Below, piece by piece: positions 11,579 to 22,914 of a DNA stretch of 64,000 nucleotides (position 1 is its first letter; every line of letters starts with the position of its first letter). Position numbers and translations under genes: made by a program. This stretch comes from Rutstroemia sp. NJR-2017a BVV2 (taxonomy: Eukaryota; Ascomycota; Leotiomycetes; Helotiales; Rutstroemiaceae), in the NCBI GenBank assembly GCA_002946415.1, contig NJPS01000076.1, positions 62,001 to 126,000 of the forward strand. The letters run 5' to 3'. The notes below the pieces were generated by a model, which saw nothing but the letters and a program-made list of their open reading frames with translations, searched no databases and was not told the origin of the DNA.

Positions 11579-12256
11579 GTTTGGAGTTCGCGGCACGTTG
11601 CCAGTTGATTGTGAAAACAAAGGCACTTGGGGACGTGGTCGCGCTGGTTGTTGCAAGGTCGCTGGAGTAGCAGGAGCAGAAGCGTGGAAGTGCTGGTGTT
11701 GAGCTATCTGCGCAGATGAAGGAATGAACCGATTGGTAAAGGCCGAAGTAGAAGTTTGATGTCCAGTAGCTTGAATGATCGCAGCGACTCTCTGATTCTG
11801 CGGCACGGAGGAAACAGATGCGAGATGAGACGAGTGACGACGATTTTGGCCTGGATAGGCTGGCGTAGACAAACTAGGGGTACGACGAACGTTGGGAGTC
11901 CTGCTCTCGAAGAGAACGAAGTCCTGATTGGGAACCTGTTGAGCGGGATCGGGATTGACCGAGTTGTTCAGATAGTGAGATGATGGAGGTAATTGTGCCG
12001 GCAGGCTCGTTGAATTGGAGGTGGGAAGCCATGATGATGGAGAATCCGTGGTGAAAGAGTGAAACTCTTGTGAAGTTATTGTTGCGGTTGGAGGACAAAA
12101 GCTGCTTAAAGCGGTGCTAGTCGTCGAAGATTCCTGGGGAGGAAATCTTGAAGGTTGAGAAGAGGGGTAAAAGTGAGTTGAGATTGTTGGGTTGATTGGG
12201 GAATTAATTTTGCCGACCGGAGGAGTCAACAAGGGAGTAGCTGGAGGGCCAGAGGT
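11579..12256 (-). other. cpc1: In-frame upstream extension of CPC1 without AUG
   Basis: The CPC1 reading frame stays open for 678 nt (226 codons) upstream of the AUG at 11578, back to the TAA of a two-codon uORF. The translated segment is protein-like, rich in Ser/Pro/Thr with motifs such as QDFVLFESR, RVAAIIQATGHQTS and TNRFIPSSAQ, rather than random. There is no in-frame AUG. Near-cognate codons include two consecutive TTGs at 12235-12230. In Neurospora crassa cpc-1, long conserved non-AUG-initiated N-terminal extensions are established. This is the same arrangement, so an N-terminally extended CPC1 isoform is likely. Confidence 0.75.
11874..12032 (-). promoter_or_regulatory. CPC1 uORF2 (52 codons, overlapping the extension)
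   Basis: An ATG at 12032 opens a 52-codon frame, out of frame with CPC1, ending at TAG 11876-11874, about 300 nt before the CPC1 AUG. Its position and size match the inhibitory second uORF of fungal cpc-1/cpcA leaders, which blocks AUG use in fed cells and is bypassed when eIF2 is phosphorylated. Confidence 0.7.
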
Positions 12257-12265
12257 TTAGAACAT
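12257..12265 (-). promoter_or_regulatory. CPC1 uORF1 (Met-Phe-stop)
   Basis: ATGTTCTAA on the minus strand is a minimal two-sense-codon uORF. It resembles the short, reinitiation-permissive uORF1 of GCN4-type leaders. Its stop is also the in-frame boundary of the CPC1 extension. Confidence 0.65.
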
Positions 12266-12571
12266 CGTGTTGCGACAGATGTTCTTGGACGACGGTTTAG
12301 GTGGATTATTGTTGTCTGAATGGTTATTGTGTGTATGTGGAAGAGAAGATAATGTAAGAGTCAGAAGCAGAAAAAAGTTTCGTGGCCTGGGGAAAATCTT
12401 CCTATACTTAAATGCGACAAATGGCAGACGCGGCCGAAGCGAGAGAACAGCCAGAGGTGCTAGTGGGAAGATACTCTCACGCAATTGGACAAAAGTGGCA
12501 GACGCGATGAGAATTTAGGGTAAGGGCGGTGGCTGCACCAGAGCCAAAGCGGATTAGCTCGCTCTCAGGTA

Positions 12572-12578
12572 TGAGTCA
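12572..12578. promoter_or_regulatory. Gcn4/CPC1 recognition element TGAGTCA
   Basis: The perfect AP-1/Gcn4-type site TGAGTCA lies about 310 nt upstream of uORF1. It is a plausible autoregulatory element of CPC1; the functional role is inferred. Confidence 0.5.
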
Positions 12579-14797
12579 CATCTCTTGTGGTCGCTCAGTC
12601 GCTCAGTCGCTCATGTCGCTTGCTCACGCTGCTCTTGTGCTTGTGCTTGTGCTTGTCGCTCTTGTCACTTGCAGCTTCGTATCGAGAGTGCGGGCGAGGA
12701 CCCCTGCATTTTCGGCTTCCTTGGATCCTTTTTGGTGGTGGGAGTGGGCCAACACAAACAGCTGTGCTGTTGGCATTTCATTGTCTGTCTGTCTTCTATG
12801 CTTCCATTCTTTGCGCGCCTCTTCGCAGCGGTGCGCAAAGTACGGACAAAGTGCCCGCGGCCCATAAAATCCATCACGGTGAGATTTCTTCATCTATTTC
12901 CCTTCCTCCTTCGTACTGCGAAACTGTACGAGCTATTGACCTGGGACGGGGGCCTACGCATCCTTGTTCGCAAGGCGCAACCTTGCGAAAAGCCTCCACG
13001 ACTTTTTTAGGCCACATCTCGTGCCGCATAGAATCAGGACATCGACAACCTGCTTGAACTTTATCGCCGCCGTGCTTTCGCCGGTACCTTAGATGCATCT
13101 AGATGAAGTAGATGGAGTTAAGGGAGATTCCGGGTTGGCATCTCCGGCGCTGCGACGATCGCAGATTCTGGGATTCTGGGGATATCATGAATCAATCAAG
13201 ACTCGGTGCTGGGCAGGTATCTTGCAGAGCACTCGACCTACTTGGTATACGGCCCTATGGTGGCGTTTATCTGCGAAATGATCCTCATGATGTGCGATGC
13301 GCTTCCCTCTCACATGCCCTGTGGCCCCTTCGCCCAGCACAGCAAAATCCACATAATATCCGTAACTCTGTCCCGTCCCAGCTCATGTACTGTGTACATC
13401 CTTTCAGTCCGTTTTGCCCTGCCTTGTCTTACCATGCTTTCCCTTCCGGTCCCATTTTCCCGGGCAGAAAGTAAGCAGGATGTTGTGTCGCAGATTGACC
13501 TCGACCCGCGCAAAAGTAGTTCGCTGCAAAACTGCTTACTCCGTACTCGTCAGTCGTACCTCAGCAGCTTAAACCGGCATGCCGAGAGGAACCTTCCTGC
13601 CATCGCGCTCCACTAATCACAGGGAAGCGTCCGCCGTTACCCAAATCATCTCGCCGGGGTTTGGATCTTCACAGCGAACTTGCATGGCACAGTCCTATTC
13701 CTACAGTAAATCCCATTTTCCCGCATTTTGGCTCATGTCGCAGCATAGCTGCGCGGCCTGCGCCCTTTGCTTTACACTTCTCCATGTCCCTCCTGCCTCC
13801 TGCCACTTTACGCGATTCTACTTGGTGCTCGAGTTTGTACTCATCTGCCTTGTGGTATCACAGCGCACCTTTCTAGCCAATGATCGAGGGCGATATCGAC
13901 AAAGAAGCATATGTATCCTCTTCTGCAATGTCTAAGCCTCCCAGAGTCCCCGTCCTGTATGTCAAGACCATTCCTTCTCTCCGCGAAAAACCCCACGAAC
14001 GGTAGTTTCATTTCGCGGGTTTACGGTATGACTCACCGAGTCTGCATGTGGAAAATAGGTTGAAACTTCCCTTCGGATTGCTAAGCGTAAATGCTCCCCA
14101 GTGATTTGATTGGTGAGAACGCGACCATTGTCGCCTGGAGCCTGCAGCTTGATGGTGCTTGATTACGAACCATGCATACGCATCGTGCAGGCTGCCTTTT
14201 TCCGCGTCGAATTTGAGCGATCCAGAGGCTCAAAATGGCAACGTTGGATTTTCGGATTTGAAATCCTCTTCTTAATCAACTCCAAATTCCGATGTGCTAC
14301 ACGTGATTAGCACGTGTGTCTCGCGACTGCTCCGAGACTTCAAAAGTTGCGATTGGGAGATACCTACTGCATTTATACTCGGTGTGAGCACTGCATTATC
14401 GAGTTTGCTTATGGTCCTAACCTTGTTACCCTGCCCTGGACATGCTTCGACTTGACGTTTTCGTTCATAGGGCTGTTAGTGGGCCCAACGGCTCGGATCC
14501 CGCCCACGATATTGGCAACTCTGACTCACTTGAACATTGCGGGGTATTCCTCGCCGCAAGGCTGGAGAGGGAAGCACCGCTCAAATACTATGCAGTTCCC
14601 TCCTGTTTGTATTGGTGGTAGAAGGAGCACTTACAGCCTCGAACGTGATTGGCGCAATGCCAAGCTTCTACTGTTATATACGCGTGTTCTAGACCTTATG
14701 CCCCGAATTGCGACACTTCCAGTGGTTCCTGGGACGTTATATCCATAAGGCTCCTAAGTAGGTTCCTTACCGATGAAGTTTTCGATGTGAAGATTTC
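12579..14797. other. CPC1 upstream region, no supported gene
   Basis: The part nearest 12600-12660 has short CT/CTTGTG repeats (TCGCTCAG and CTTGTG units). Out to about 13.1 kb may be CPC1 promoter and leader. Beyond that, ORFs of up to 144 codons occur without family resemblance or coherent splice sites. I see no gene I can support. Confidence 0.4.
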
Positions 14798-16340
14798 ATG
14801 GCCCTTAGCGATGAAGTCATCGAGTTAACACCACAACCAAATATCTCAACGTCACTCTACAATCATCAAAACGCCTCGATTTCCTCGAAGACTTCCAATC
14901 TCCACACTTCATCCGGCAGAATCATAACTGAATCGACGATAGAGACATGCAACAAAAGAATCACTCATTTCCTCACACCACGGCAGTCCACTCATTTCAT
15001 GATCTTCGATGAAAGTCGATATTAACCGCTGGTCTTCGCCGGGGTTGAATACAAAATCTTAACCCTGATGAAGCGTTCTCCCCCCACGCCCACGACATCT
15101 TCGATCCGGATCTGGGACACGCACCAAAACATCATGTCTTATTCCTGATGTCTGCACCTTTCGCCACAATATCAACGGATCGATCGGGAACGCGCGATGA
15201 AAACGTGTAACATGATCGGTACTACCACTTATTAGCTTAGGAGAGTTGATGTATCTCGTTCTTTGCGCCATGGCAATCGATCATTCCACCTGGGCGTTTT
15301 CAGTCATGATCTAATCGACAGGTTGGAAGCCATCGGATCAAGAAAGTTGGACGATGTCCCTTAGCAGCTTTGTAACACTGAGAGTCAGCCTTTGATGGAG
15401 GAGACTCCTGACAGGATGCTCATGATATAAGGTGTCGCGAGAGATATCGATGTTTTCTAACTGTATGGATATTGTTCATGCAAAAGTGTGCAATGAGATG
15501 AATGCTCTTATACTCATCAAGAACTCCGGAAACTCAATTGGGTAACCATCGTCTGTCCTTCAATTGGACGTGGCCATCACGTGTGGACTACTTACCCTAC
15601 CTACCCACTCGCAAACGACCTTGATGCTACGACAGCTCTTTCTCCAGTCACTCCGGAACAACCGAAATATGTGGGGATAACAGGAGTGAAAGGTAATGGG
15701 TCATTATGAATCAAGCCCTAGAGAGGTTCCCTGCGTTCTATCATCTTTATCCTGCTGTCAGCTCGCTCACCTCGATCCTCTATAGAAAACTTGGGCCGCA
15801 CGATTTCTTCGGTGAACAGCAGATCAAGCTGAAGAAAGGTGAATTCTCGTGATATATCCCTACGGAGATCAACACCTCCAAGCAGCTGTTAGGGTTCACG
15901 TACTGGGCGCACGTTGAACTCCGTAAACCGGAAAGTGGAATAACTTGCCTCCCCATCTCCTTTGGTCTAGAGGTCTGTGATCGTACTGTTTTCTGTACCG
16001 GCACGGCTAAGCTCTACGAGCATGTCTGTCTGTATATCAGAAAACGGCTTTCATGTATTAAACCACATAAGAGTACAAATAGGAATGGTGTTAGCCTTCC
16101 AATGAAGGTTCGTACCACGGAAGAGTAACTCATTTCGACTTGTTATGACCTTGTGTCCCTGTAGGTTGCAGTTGGACATTATTTCGACGTTGACTGTTAC
16201 CTTGTACCCATTAGACGACTACCTCTTTCTCGAATATAGACAATTTTCCGGCCGCGGTGATTTCGTTGACGACGCACGAAGTACTATAACTCGAGTCATG
16301 ACCTTTTTGGGAAGTCCTTGCATTAACATGTTCGACTGAG
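14798..16340 (+). pseudogene. Decayed coding-like region
   Basis: Plus-strand frames contain protein-like runs broken by stops and frame changes. Examples are AFSPHAHDIFDPDLGHAPKH at about 15073, SFHLGVFSHDLIDRLEAIGS at about 15278, YPLANDLDATTALSPVTPEQ at about 15600 and LLGFTYWAHVELRKPE at about 15890. From 14798 to about 15690 a single frame carries seven stops in about 297 codons, fewer than random expectation. Several could have come from CAA, CAG or CGA by C-to-T change. Between pieces the spacing is too short for normal introns. I read it as a mutated gene remnant of unknown family; a gene with unusual short exons is the alternative. No function is assigned. Confidence 0.3.
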
Positions 16341-16938
16341 ATAGTGATCATTCACCCTTCTGGTCACGCAGAGTGCGCAATCTACGTTTAGTTTATGAAG
16401 CACCAGAAATCACTCTCTAGGAAAACATGGAAGGTGTTATTGTGAAGACTAACATAGAGGACTGATTTAATATGTTCTCGATTGAGTATGCAAGGGCCCA
16501 CTAGCATCATTTTGGGGAATTTGCAGTGCGGGGAAGAGCAATAAACTTTAACTCATCTTCACCTCAATTCCTTCCCCTTGACACTCATCCCTTCCGTCAC
16601 TACATCTATAACTAGATGGAAGTCAGTACGCCATGACTCCGTTAGTTTAACAACGAATATAAAACCGAGTAATGGAAACATAAAGACGTGTGACAGCTTT
16701 CCTGGAGTGTCATTACTCAACGAAACTGACGGTAAGTACACCTCACCGGTTTCACCAATCCAACCAACTTCCTCAATGGGGTGGAGTGGAAAAGTAACCA
16801 GTATGTCAGGCATATACACAACAGGTTTCCTTACGTGGCGCTGCACTATTTCAGCTTTGCTTCATCGTGTACTTGGGATATATATGAGGAGAATGGGCAA
16901 GGTCTTCAGCGCGACACCGAATGATAACTTCTATCATC
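16341..16938. other. Gap before the spliced gene at 16939
   Basis: This stretch holds overlapping open frames on both strands (up to 141 codons) but no supported gene. It probably carries the promoter of the gene starting at 16939. Confidence 0.35.
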
Positions 16939-17580
16939 ATGTTCGATCCTACGAGCGGCTCTTTCTCTCCACAAGAGACACAGTGGGGATATGCCACCTC
17001 TGAGAACGAGTAAGCTTACGTCCAGACGTCTCTTTGCTTTAACTGGTACGGCCATTGACTAATTCCTGGAATAGTAGCCATCGAGGTTATCTCAAATCAC
17101 CATATCTTGCTGCAACGACTGTTCCGGGTACTGCCGAAGATCGACAGCATTCACCTTCAGAGCTTTTTCTGCATGGTAAAGAATGGGTAGCATATCCTCA
17201 AGCACTGTTGACTTAACACTTTTATACTGAATGGCACGACGTTCTAGGATGCTCTCGAGCTTACAGACAACGAACAGAAGCTATGCAAGTCGGCTTTTGA
17301 CCAGCTCTGCATCGTCGCTCAGCAAGGTATCTCGTCGTGGAAGTGTGAAAGCGAAATCGGTATTATATCGGCGGATTGGTCTGTAAAGAAACAAACTGCC
17401 GGTAGGGCCATCTTAAGAGCTGCCTTACTGGAGTATCTGGATCGTCTCACGGAGAATGTCCCAGAGTCCGAGGTGATATCGGGAATGAGCAAGGTGGGAA
17501 AGATCGCAAACAGAGATTCCAAGGCAACCGCAAACTGCGACCTTGTCTTAAGGAGGCGAAACGAAAATGGGACGAGATGA
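16939..17580 (+). CDS. Small three-exon orphan gene
   Basis: Exons 16939-17009, 17075-17186 and 17248-17580 join without phase conflict to 171 residues. Intron 1 (65 nt) has GTAAGC, a TTGACTAAT branch-like site and AATAG. Intron 2 (61 nt) has GTAGCA, TTGACTTAAC and TTCTAG. The ATG at 16939 opens MFDPTSGSFSPQETQWGYAT. The middle reads SPYLAATTVPGTAEDRQHSP. Exon 3 reads ALELTDNEQKLCKSAFDQLC and RAALLEYLDRLTENV, mixed acidic/hydrophobic helices. A 146-codon antisense frame (17319-17759) overlaps exon 3 but lacks this coherence. There is no signal peptide and no family I recognise. Because two introns fit phase and consensus, I consider it a real gene missed by simple ORF scanning. Confidence 0.6.
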
Positions 17581-17879
17581 GAAGTACGCGCCGATGATAT
17601 AACCCCCAGCGGTCTAACAATCCGCCATTTAACGTTTTGGAACAGAAGCAGGCCACTTTGCACAATATTATGGAAGCGATAGGGGTCCGTTGATTTTAGC
17701 TTCTCTTTCAGTTCACAGCAGGAAGTTGTTGAACCTGGATTAAGCATGCAAAATTGCAAGGATTGAATTGCATTAAGGTGTAATAATATCTATCTACAAA
17801 GACATTTTTTCAAACTCGCCAAAAATACTCGTCAGAAGCAAATATCAAATGAGTTCGATTGTGGGTTTATCCCAACAAT

Positions 17880-18499
17880 CTAAGAGTATTGCCAAGCGGT
17901 AGCGCTTCCGTCGTATGTGGCAGCACCCAAGCTAATGGATGTGCAGTTACCAGTTCCGGTTCCACCTGGGGTAGCGGCGATCGAGTAGATACCAGGTCCC
18001 TCAGGGCTGGCGCAAGCCAAGAAACCGTAGCCGGGGAAGGTCAAGGATCCAACTGAACCTTCTGGTGCAGCGGTGTAAACCCAGCCTTGAGCCTTACCGC
18101 CATGGGTGTCGGCGGAGTGGGCAGTGGTGTATGAGACTGCGTAGTCGGTTGAGATGTAAAGTTGTTGTCCTCCTGGAACGATGACGTTCATTCCGACGTT
18201 TGCGTTCTCGCCAGCGGCGAAGGTGGTCTGGTTACCGGCTGTGCAGATGTTAGGTCTTGCTTTACATATTAGGATCATTTGTAATTACCTGGGCACGCAG
18301 CTCCTACTGATTCAGGGCAGTATGAGGCAGTCTCCTTTCCAATCCACAGTTGTCCTCCATTGGCGACGATACTGGCGAATTGAAGCTCGGTGCCAGTCTT
18401 GAGGGCGACGAGGCCGAATGCACCGGTTGAACGGGTGACGACAGGAGAGGCAGCGGCAGTGCCGGCGAGGAGAGTTGCGATGAAGGCCTTGGAGAACAT
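17880..18499 (-). CDS. Secreted PhiA-like cell-wall protein
   Basis: Exons 18289-18499 and 17880-18238 flank a 50-nt intron (GTAATT to CACAG) and give 189 residues from the ATG at 18499. The N-terminus is a signal peptide (MFSKAFIATLLAGTAAASP, cleavage near residue 18) followed by a short VVTR pro-like stretch. The mature protein has FGLVALKTGTELQF, LWIGKETASYCPESV, a CP-containing turn, VIVPGGQQLYIS, SYTTAHSADT and a C-terminal TAWQYS. These match the fungal PhiA / IgE-binding secreted protein family as I remember it. PhiA is a hyphal and phialide wall protein in Aspergillus, and family members are abundant secreted wall proteins. Four or more cysteines suggest disulfides. The family name is by recall; secretion is well supported. 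Confidence 0.75.
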
Positions 18500-21400
18500 T
18501 TTGATGTTTGGGAGTTGAGGATTGATTTGGTTTTTGGAAGTTTGTTGGTGGAAGAAAGTGTTGCCTGATTAAGTGGTAGTGATGATTGAGTTGATGGTTT
18601 GAATGAAGATTGAATTGGAGGAGCTCTTCAGGACTATATATACAAGATAGACACGCATGATTTTTCTACGGGTATATCTTCGAGGAGGCATCTCCGACGA
18701 TGATCTCATAGCCCATGAAAAACGAGCCGCCGAAGCTAAAACAAAATCTGGAGAACCACCACCGATTGTGATTGGAGCGGGAGCTTGCATCAACAACTAT
18801 CCGTCCCATGGACCCTCAATTTTAGCCCACAATGAGGCGGATGGCCGACTACACCACCAGCATGAAGTTTAATTCCTCGTATTCATGTGCTTGGCGTCGG
18901 CATTCCAAGGACTTTGAAGTGGCTCGTGGTGGAGATTTTCTCCATATTTCGAAGTGGAGCCCGCGCGCTCCGTTGGGTGCTGGCTTTAAGCTTCAACATC
19001 GGCACAACTCCCTGGATCTTCCAGAAGAAAACATTCAACGGATGAACTTTAAAAACATTGCGGCTCTGAGCTCAGCCACGATCATCTGCGCCGTTCATGC
19101 GATCGTTTCTCTCGGCGTTTTATTTTGGTCCTTGGTGACTATTACTCATAGTACAGTGCCGTACTCCGTCCCGTAGACCAACAATCCTTAAGTTTACAAG
19201 TACAGCCAAAACTTCTCAATGACGACAACCTCGCGATGCCAAGTGCTCCCTCCGACGGCTATGGCGCTTGCAATGGGTTGGGTGCCGGACAGCCACTGTC
19301 ACTGCCGATCACATCTGCAATAGGGCGTCGTGGCTCGTATTCTGTAAATAGACGGTGATAAGGTTTATGCACACGCACACGCACGCGCACTCACAAGTAC
19401 TTCGTAAGTACATTACTATGTACAGATGTACGGTGCGTACCACATAGGGGTCGCGGATTTCCGGGAAAATGTCTCGTTTCTGCGAGTCGTCCGAAGATAC
19501 GCCCACGTCCGCTAGGGTGGTCTCTTTTTTGGTTCTGATACCTTATGACATCGCCAGTCGGGGAAGATTCATGTCTATCCTTCTTCTGTTTGTGGATAGT
19601 GTCTTAGCACGAGTCAAAAATTGGGTTTATGATAAGTTATCGTCAGTCATGTTCTTCACCGTTTTTGGAAAATACCTTAAACATGAGACAAAACAACGGG
19701 TTCTGGAAATTTCTACTGTAGCTACAGTACGAAGTACAGCTGTTAGTGGATAACATTTACCTAACACAGAGATAGACGCTTACAATCTCCTCCTGTACTG
19801 TTCATCCATCTAAAGTATGTCCTTCATATTTGAAAACATACAAGTATGAGACAACGCATTCCATTCGATGCGCTTCCGCGATATATGCCGAAGTTAAACT
19901 ACGTGCCAACTTTGCATGTTTTTACTCAATGGATTCGTATTGCTTTGGATTGCATCTGATCTGATCTGATTTACGGAACTTGATGTCGCTGTGTATACGT
20001 GGAGGTAAGGGGATAATATCCTCTTTTACTCGCTGACCCCGGGTCGTCCATTTAACTACAGAAATAGGTGAGGTAATTAAGTTCGACACCGTTTAGCAGC
20101 GGGTGGCCGATATACCCATTACCATGTGCAGAAACGCACAGCTCGAAAGATTGCCCCACAAAGTCCGTCATAAGGAATGCGTTGTGTGCAAAGGAGCATA
20201 CGAGGCCGGAAGATCGAGCTCAGCTAGGTGAATACCGCATGTGATGCTTGACAATCATGTCATTTTGTTTTACCGACGAAGGAGAGGCAGCAACGATGAA
20301 CGAAACCTAGAGAGGCGGGCCAAGTGCTACTACAGTAAGGCCATCAGCGCTGACGCCATTACTACCACCAGGCACACAGAACTCCACGAGCAAATCCCCA
20401 ACGAAAGGAAGAGCTCCAAAGAGAGTCCACCTGGGAAACAGGCTCGACAGCACGCAAGACGAGAACGAGGACATAAGCATGGTCGAGGACAGCCAGAGAC
20501 CACGGAGGCTACACTTGCCCTTAAGACGAGCACAATGAACTCACTACTCAGCTCGCAATGGAATACAGATGAACAATGCGAGTATATAAATATCCTACAT
20601 GAAGCCAAGGGATATAGTATAGTGATGGCGACACTACTACGAGACCCAAGGATCCGGAGTACGATATTCTAGCGCTCTGGGAACTAGAGGAACCCCTTGA
20701 TCTCGACTCCTTGGACTCACAACCCAATCGCACACTCTTTTCACCTACCTCTATTTCCCTAACGACAGCAGAGAAGCACCGGCGAGAGTCTGCTTTTTTG
20801 TCAACAAGAGAATGAACCCATGTAGGGGGCGGTTTACGGACCACACACAAAGCACATCCAACTCGCAGTCGAAATCTCGAAGTCTATTGGGGCATTAGCA
20901 AGCCTGGCTAGCTCTGCTTGGGGAGCAGGAGTTGCTGAACTTGGGAAGGGAGACCAAGTAGTTGTCATCCTTTAGATGATGTACGGCTGCTTTGTATGGT
21001 TTGTTACGCATGAGCGTGGATAAGGCTACATAAAACGAACTATTGATTTACTTAAATCACTACAAGCGAAAGCGGGCAGAATCGTTAGGGGAGTATACAA
21101 GCCAACGTCAAGCCCGGCCTTGGATGTAGAGCTCCATCTCCTTCCCGTGGAACACCAAATTTGGACGACAAGCGTCGAGACGGTCAGCAGGATTATTTCT
21201 TCAGAAAGAATGCTAACCCTGGTAGGCTTCCGACTCCACAGGACCACGAGGGCAGCGGACGCCAGCCAGAGCAACGTGGACGTCATACAGGCAAAGACAT
21301 ACCACCTACAAGCTACCCTGAATACTTGGGTAGAACTGCTCCTTACAGCATGATCTTGCAAACCTCACAGAGCATGTCGTTGGGCCCTCGCTTTTCATTG

Positions 21401-21793
21401 TCCTGTGACTATTACCGGACTTCTCGTAGCTTGGATGTTTTGGATCGGCTCTAGTATCGTCAAAAGCTACTTTCATCGACTGCGGTATGGTCAAAAGGAG
21501 GTAGCAACCTTCAGATGCAGATTGGAGCTAGAATGGCAGAAGAAAGAATCTTAGTATCACATCACAGATACGGACACATCACGGCAAGTGCTAGACCCGC
21601 CATTGTCCAGATATTTGAATGATAAAATTGGTTCTCATTGGATCATTTCTGATGTTGTCTGCTGCAGAGTAACCGAGCCACGTCTTCATAAAGAAGAGGT
21701 CAGAATTGAAAAGAGCATGAGCTCAACACCCCCACACATCCACGCAGAAAAGACTGCCACTTCCAACAACATCCTTCCCAACAATAGACTCAA
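18500..21793. other. Gene-poor region with coding-like remnants
   Basis: This lies between the PhiA-like gene and the small secreted protein gene. A 71-codon frame at 18657-18872 and a frame from ATG 20244 to 20672 look protein-like. The latter seems to continue after a frameshift near 20650 (ILALWELEEPLDLDSLD), which suggests a decayed gene. None can be supported as functional. A diverged direct repeat (19866-19985), palindromic TACGAAGTAC motifs (19396, 19727) and an ACGC/CACG microsatellite near 19365-19390 are present. Confidence 0.4.
19866..19985 (+). repeat. Dispersed direct repeat, copy A
   Basis: This segment matches 23990-24116 over about 120 bp. The best block is TACTCAATGGATTCGT-TTGCTTTGGAT. 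Differences include many G/A and C/T transitions and small indels. No coding content is recognised. Confidence 0.6.
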
Positions 21794-22111
21794 TCAGTAG
21801 TTGCAGACCCAGCCATAAACACCACCGTTGCATGTAGCATAAGCAGGTCCGCCGTACGATTGCTGACACCACGCGTTCAAATCGATTCCATAAGTGTCGC
21901 CACCATGCACACACTGCCAGTCATTGCAACCGCTTCCAGTCGATCTAGCACCGAAGCTGTCCCCATGAAAGAATTTACAGGCTGCGTCGACATTGATGCC
22001 AGTAGTGGCTCTAGCTTCAATGGCTACCTCGGGCATCGCAAGGGCGGAAGCGGAACCGCTGAGGAGCGCAAGGCTGGCAATGGCGCTGAGGATGATGGAT
22101 TGGGCGATCAT
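21794..22111 (-). CDS. Small secreted cysteine-rich protein
   Basis: This single-exon ORF has 105 codons and an ATG at 22111. It has a clear signal peptide (hydrophobic residues 5-22, ending near SGSASA) and then a short propeptide-like AMPEVAIEAR. The mature part has six Cys in about 60 residues: ACKFFHG, SGCNDWQCVHGG, NAWCQQSYGG, ATCNGG and WVCNY, enough for three disulfides. It is rich in Gly, Tyr and Trp and small enough to count as a candidate apoplastic effector or antimicrobial-type protein. I do not recognise a named family, so no activity is claimed. It sits alone in gene-poor DNA between two copies of a diverged repeat, a typical place for effector-like genes. Confidence 0.8.
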   Translation of the reverse strand: MIAQSIILSAIASLALLSGSASALAMPEVAIEARATTGINVDAACKFFHGDSFGARSTGSGCNDWQCVHGGDTYGIDLNAWCQQSYGGPAYATCNGGVYGWVCNY

Positions 22112-22709
22112 GTTGACGGTTGGCTGTTCGGGATATGGTTAGTAAAGTTCGGGAATCTGTAAAAGCGGAGTGGAGGGGACCATACTTTGAGATTCGGAGG
22201 AATCGAGGATATATGAAGATTGGTAGGAGCTGTTAGAAGCTAGGTAGATATCGAGAGTATGTTTGGTTCTTAGAAGAGCTGGTAGAGAAGCAGGAAGATG
22301 CAGAAGGCTGGTAAGGAGCTGGTTTGAGGGCTGTTGATCAGGCCTTTATAGAAAAGTCTTCGTCGAGAACAGTGTGTTGATAGGAGTCGCTGACGCCACC
22401 AATCTGTGATATTCTCTCAATTAAACAAGGGATCGACGCTTCTTCTCGTGCATCAATGTGATGTCAAGTCTTACTCGCATTATTGCTCGCCGTCGTAGCG
22501 CTTGTATATCTTTCTACCGATAGGATACTTCGTCTATCGCTTTAATGCCAAGCCGCACTCGCACTATAACTGGCAGGAGTTTCGCCTGTATAGCCCTCTC
22601 AGGGGCTATAACTTTAGTAAATCTATACGTATATCTTTCTAAGTGTTTTCCTAGAGTGGGGAGCCCTGCACCCCTCCCCTCCCTGGCCTTCATCCTTCCC
22701 ACCCACCCG

Positions 22710-22914
22710 GTGGAGTTTGGTGGTGGCACACCCAAGTTTTTGCTTGAACGTTCTTTAACTACTCAAAAATCAAGAAATTGAGATATCAATATCTAATTAA
22801 TTTCTGATTGATAGACCTGCTCAGAAAGTATATCCCAATTGCTTGAGGAATGTTTTGCGAAGCATTTAGAAAGAGCCTCAAATCGGATTTCGGTACCACC
22901 ACCCAAACTCCACC
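22710..22914. repeat. Inverted repeat (fold-back), about 205 bp
   Basis: GGTGGAGTTTGG(G)TGGTGG arms occur in opposite orientation at 22710-22729 and 22893-22914. They enclose AT-rich DNA and a short pyrimidine stretch. It could be a MITE relic; no target duplication was recognised. Confidence 0.5.

Noticed and set aside
12585..13057. Overlapping plus frames of 112-156 codons upstream of CPC1
   Set aside because: All derive from CTTGTG-type simple repeats and CPC1 leader/promoter DNA; frames overlap in all phases with no domain.
17319..17759. 146-codon minus frame
   Set aside because: It lies antisense to the third exon of the spliced gene at 16939-17580, which has better support.
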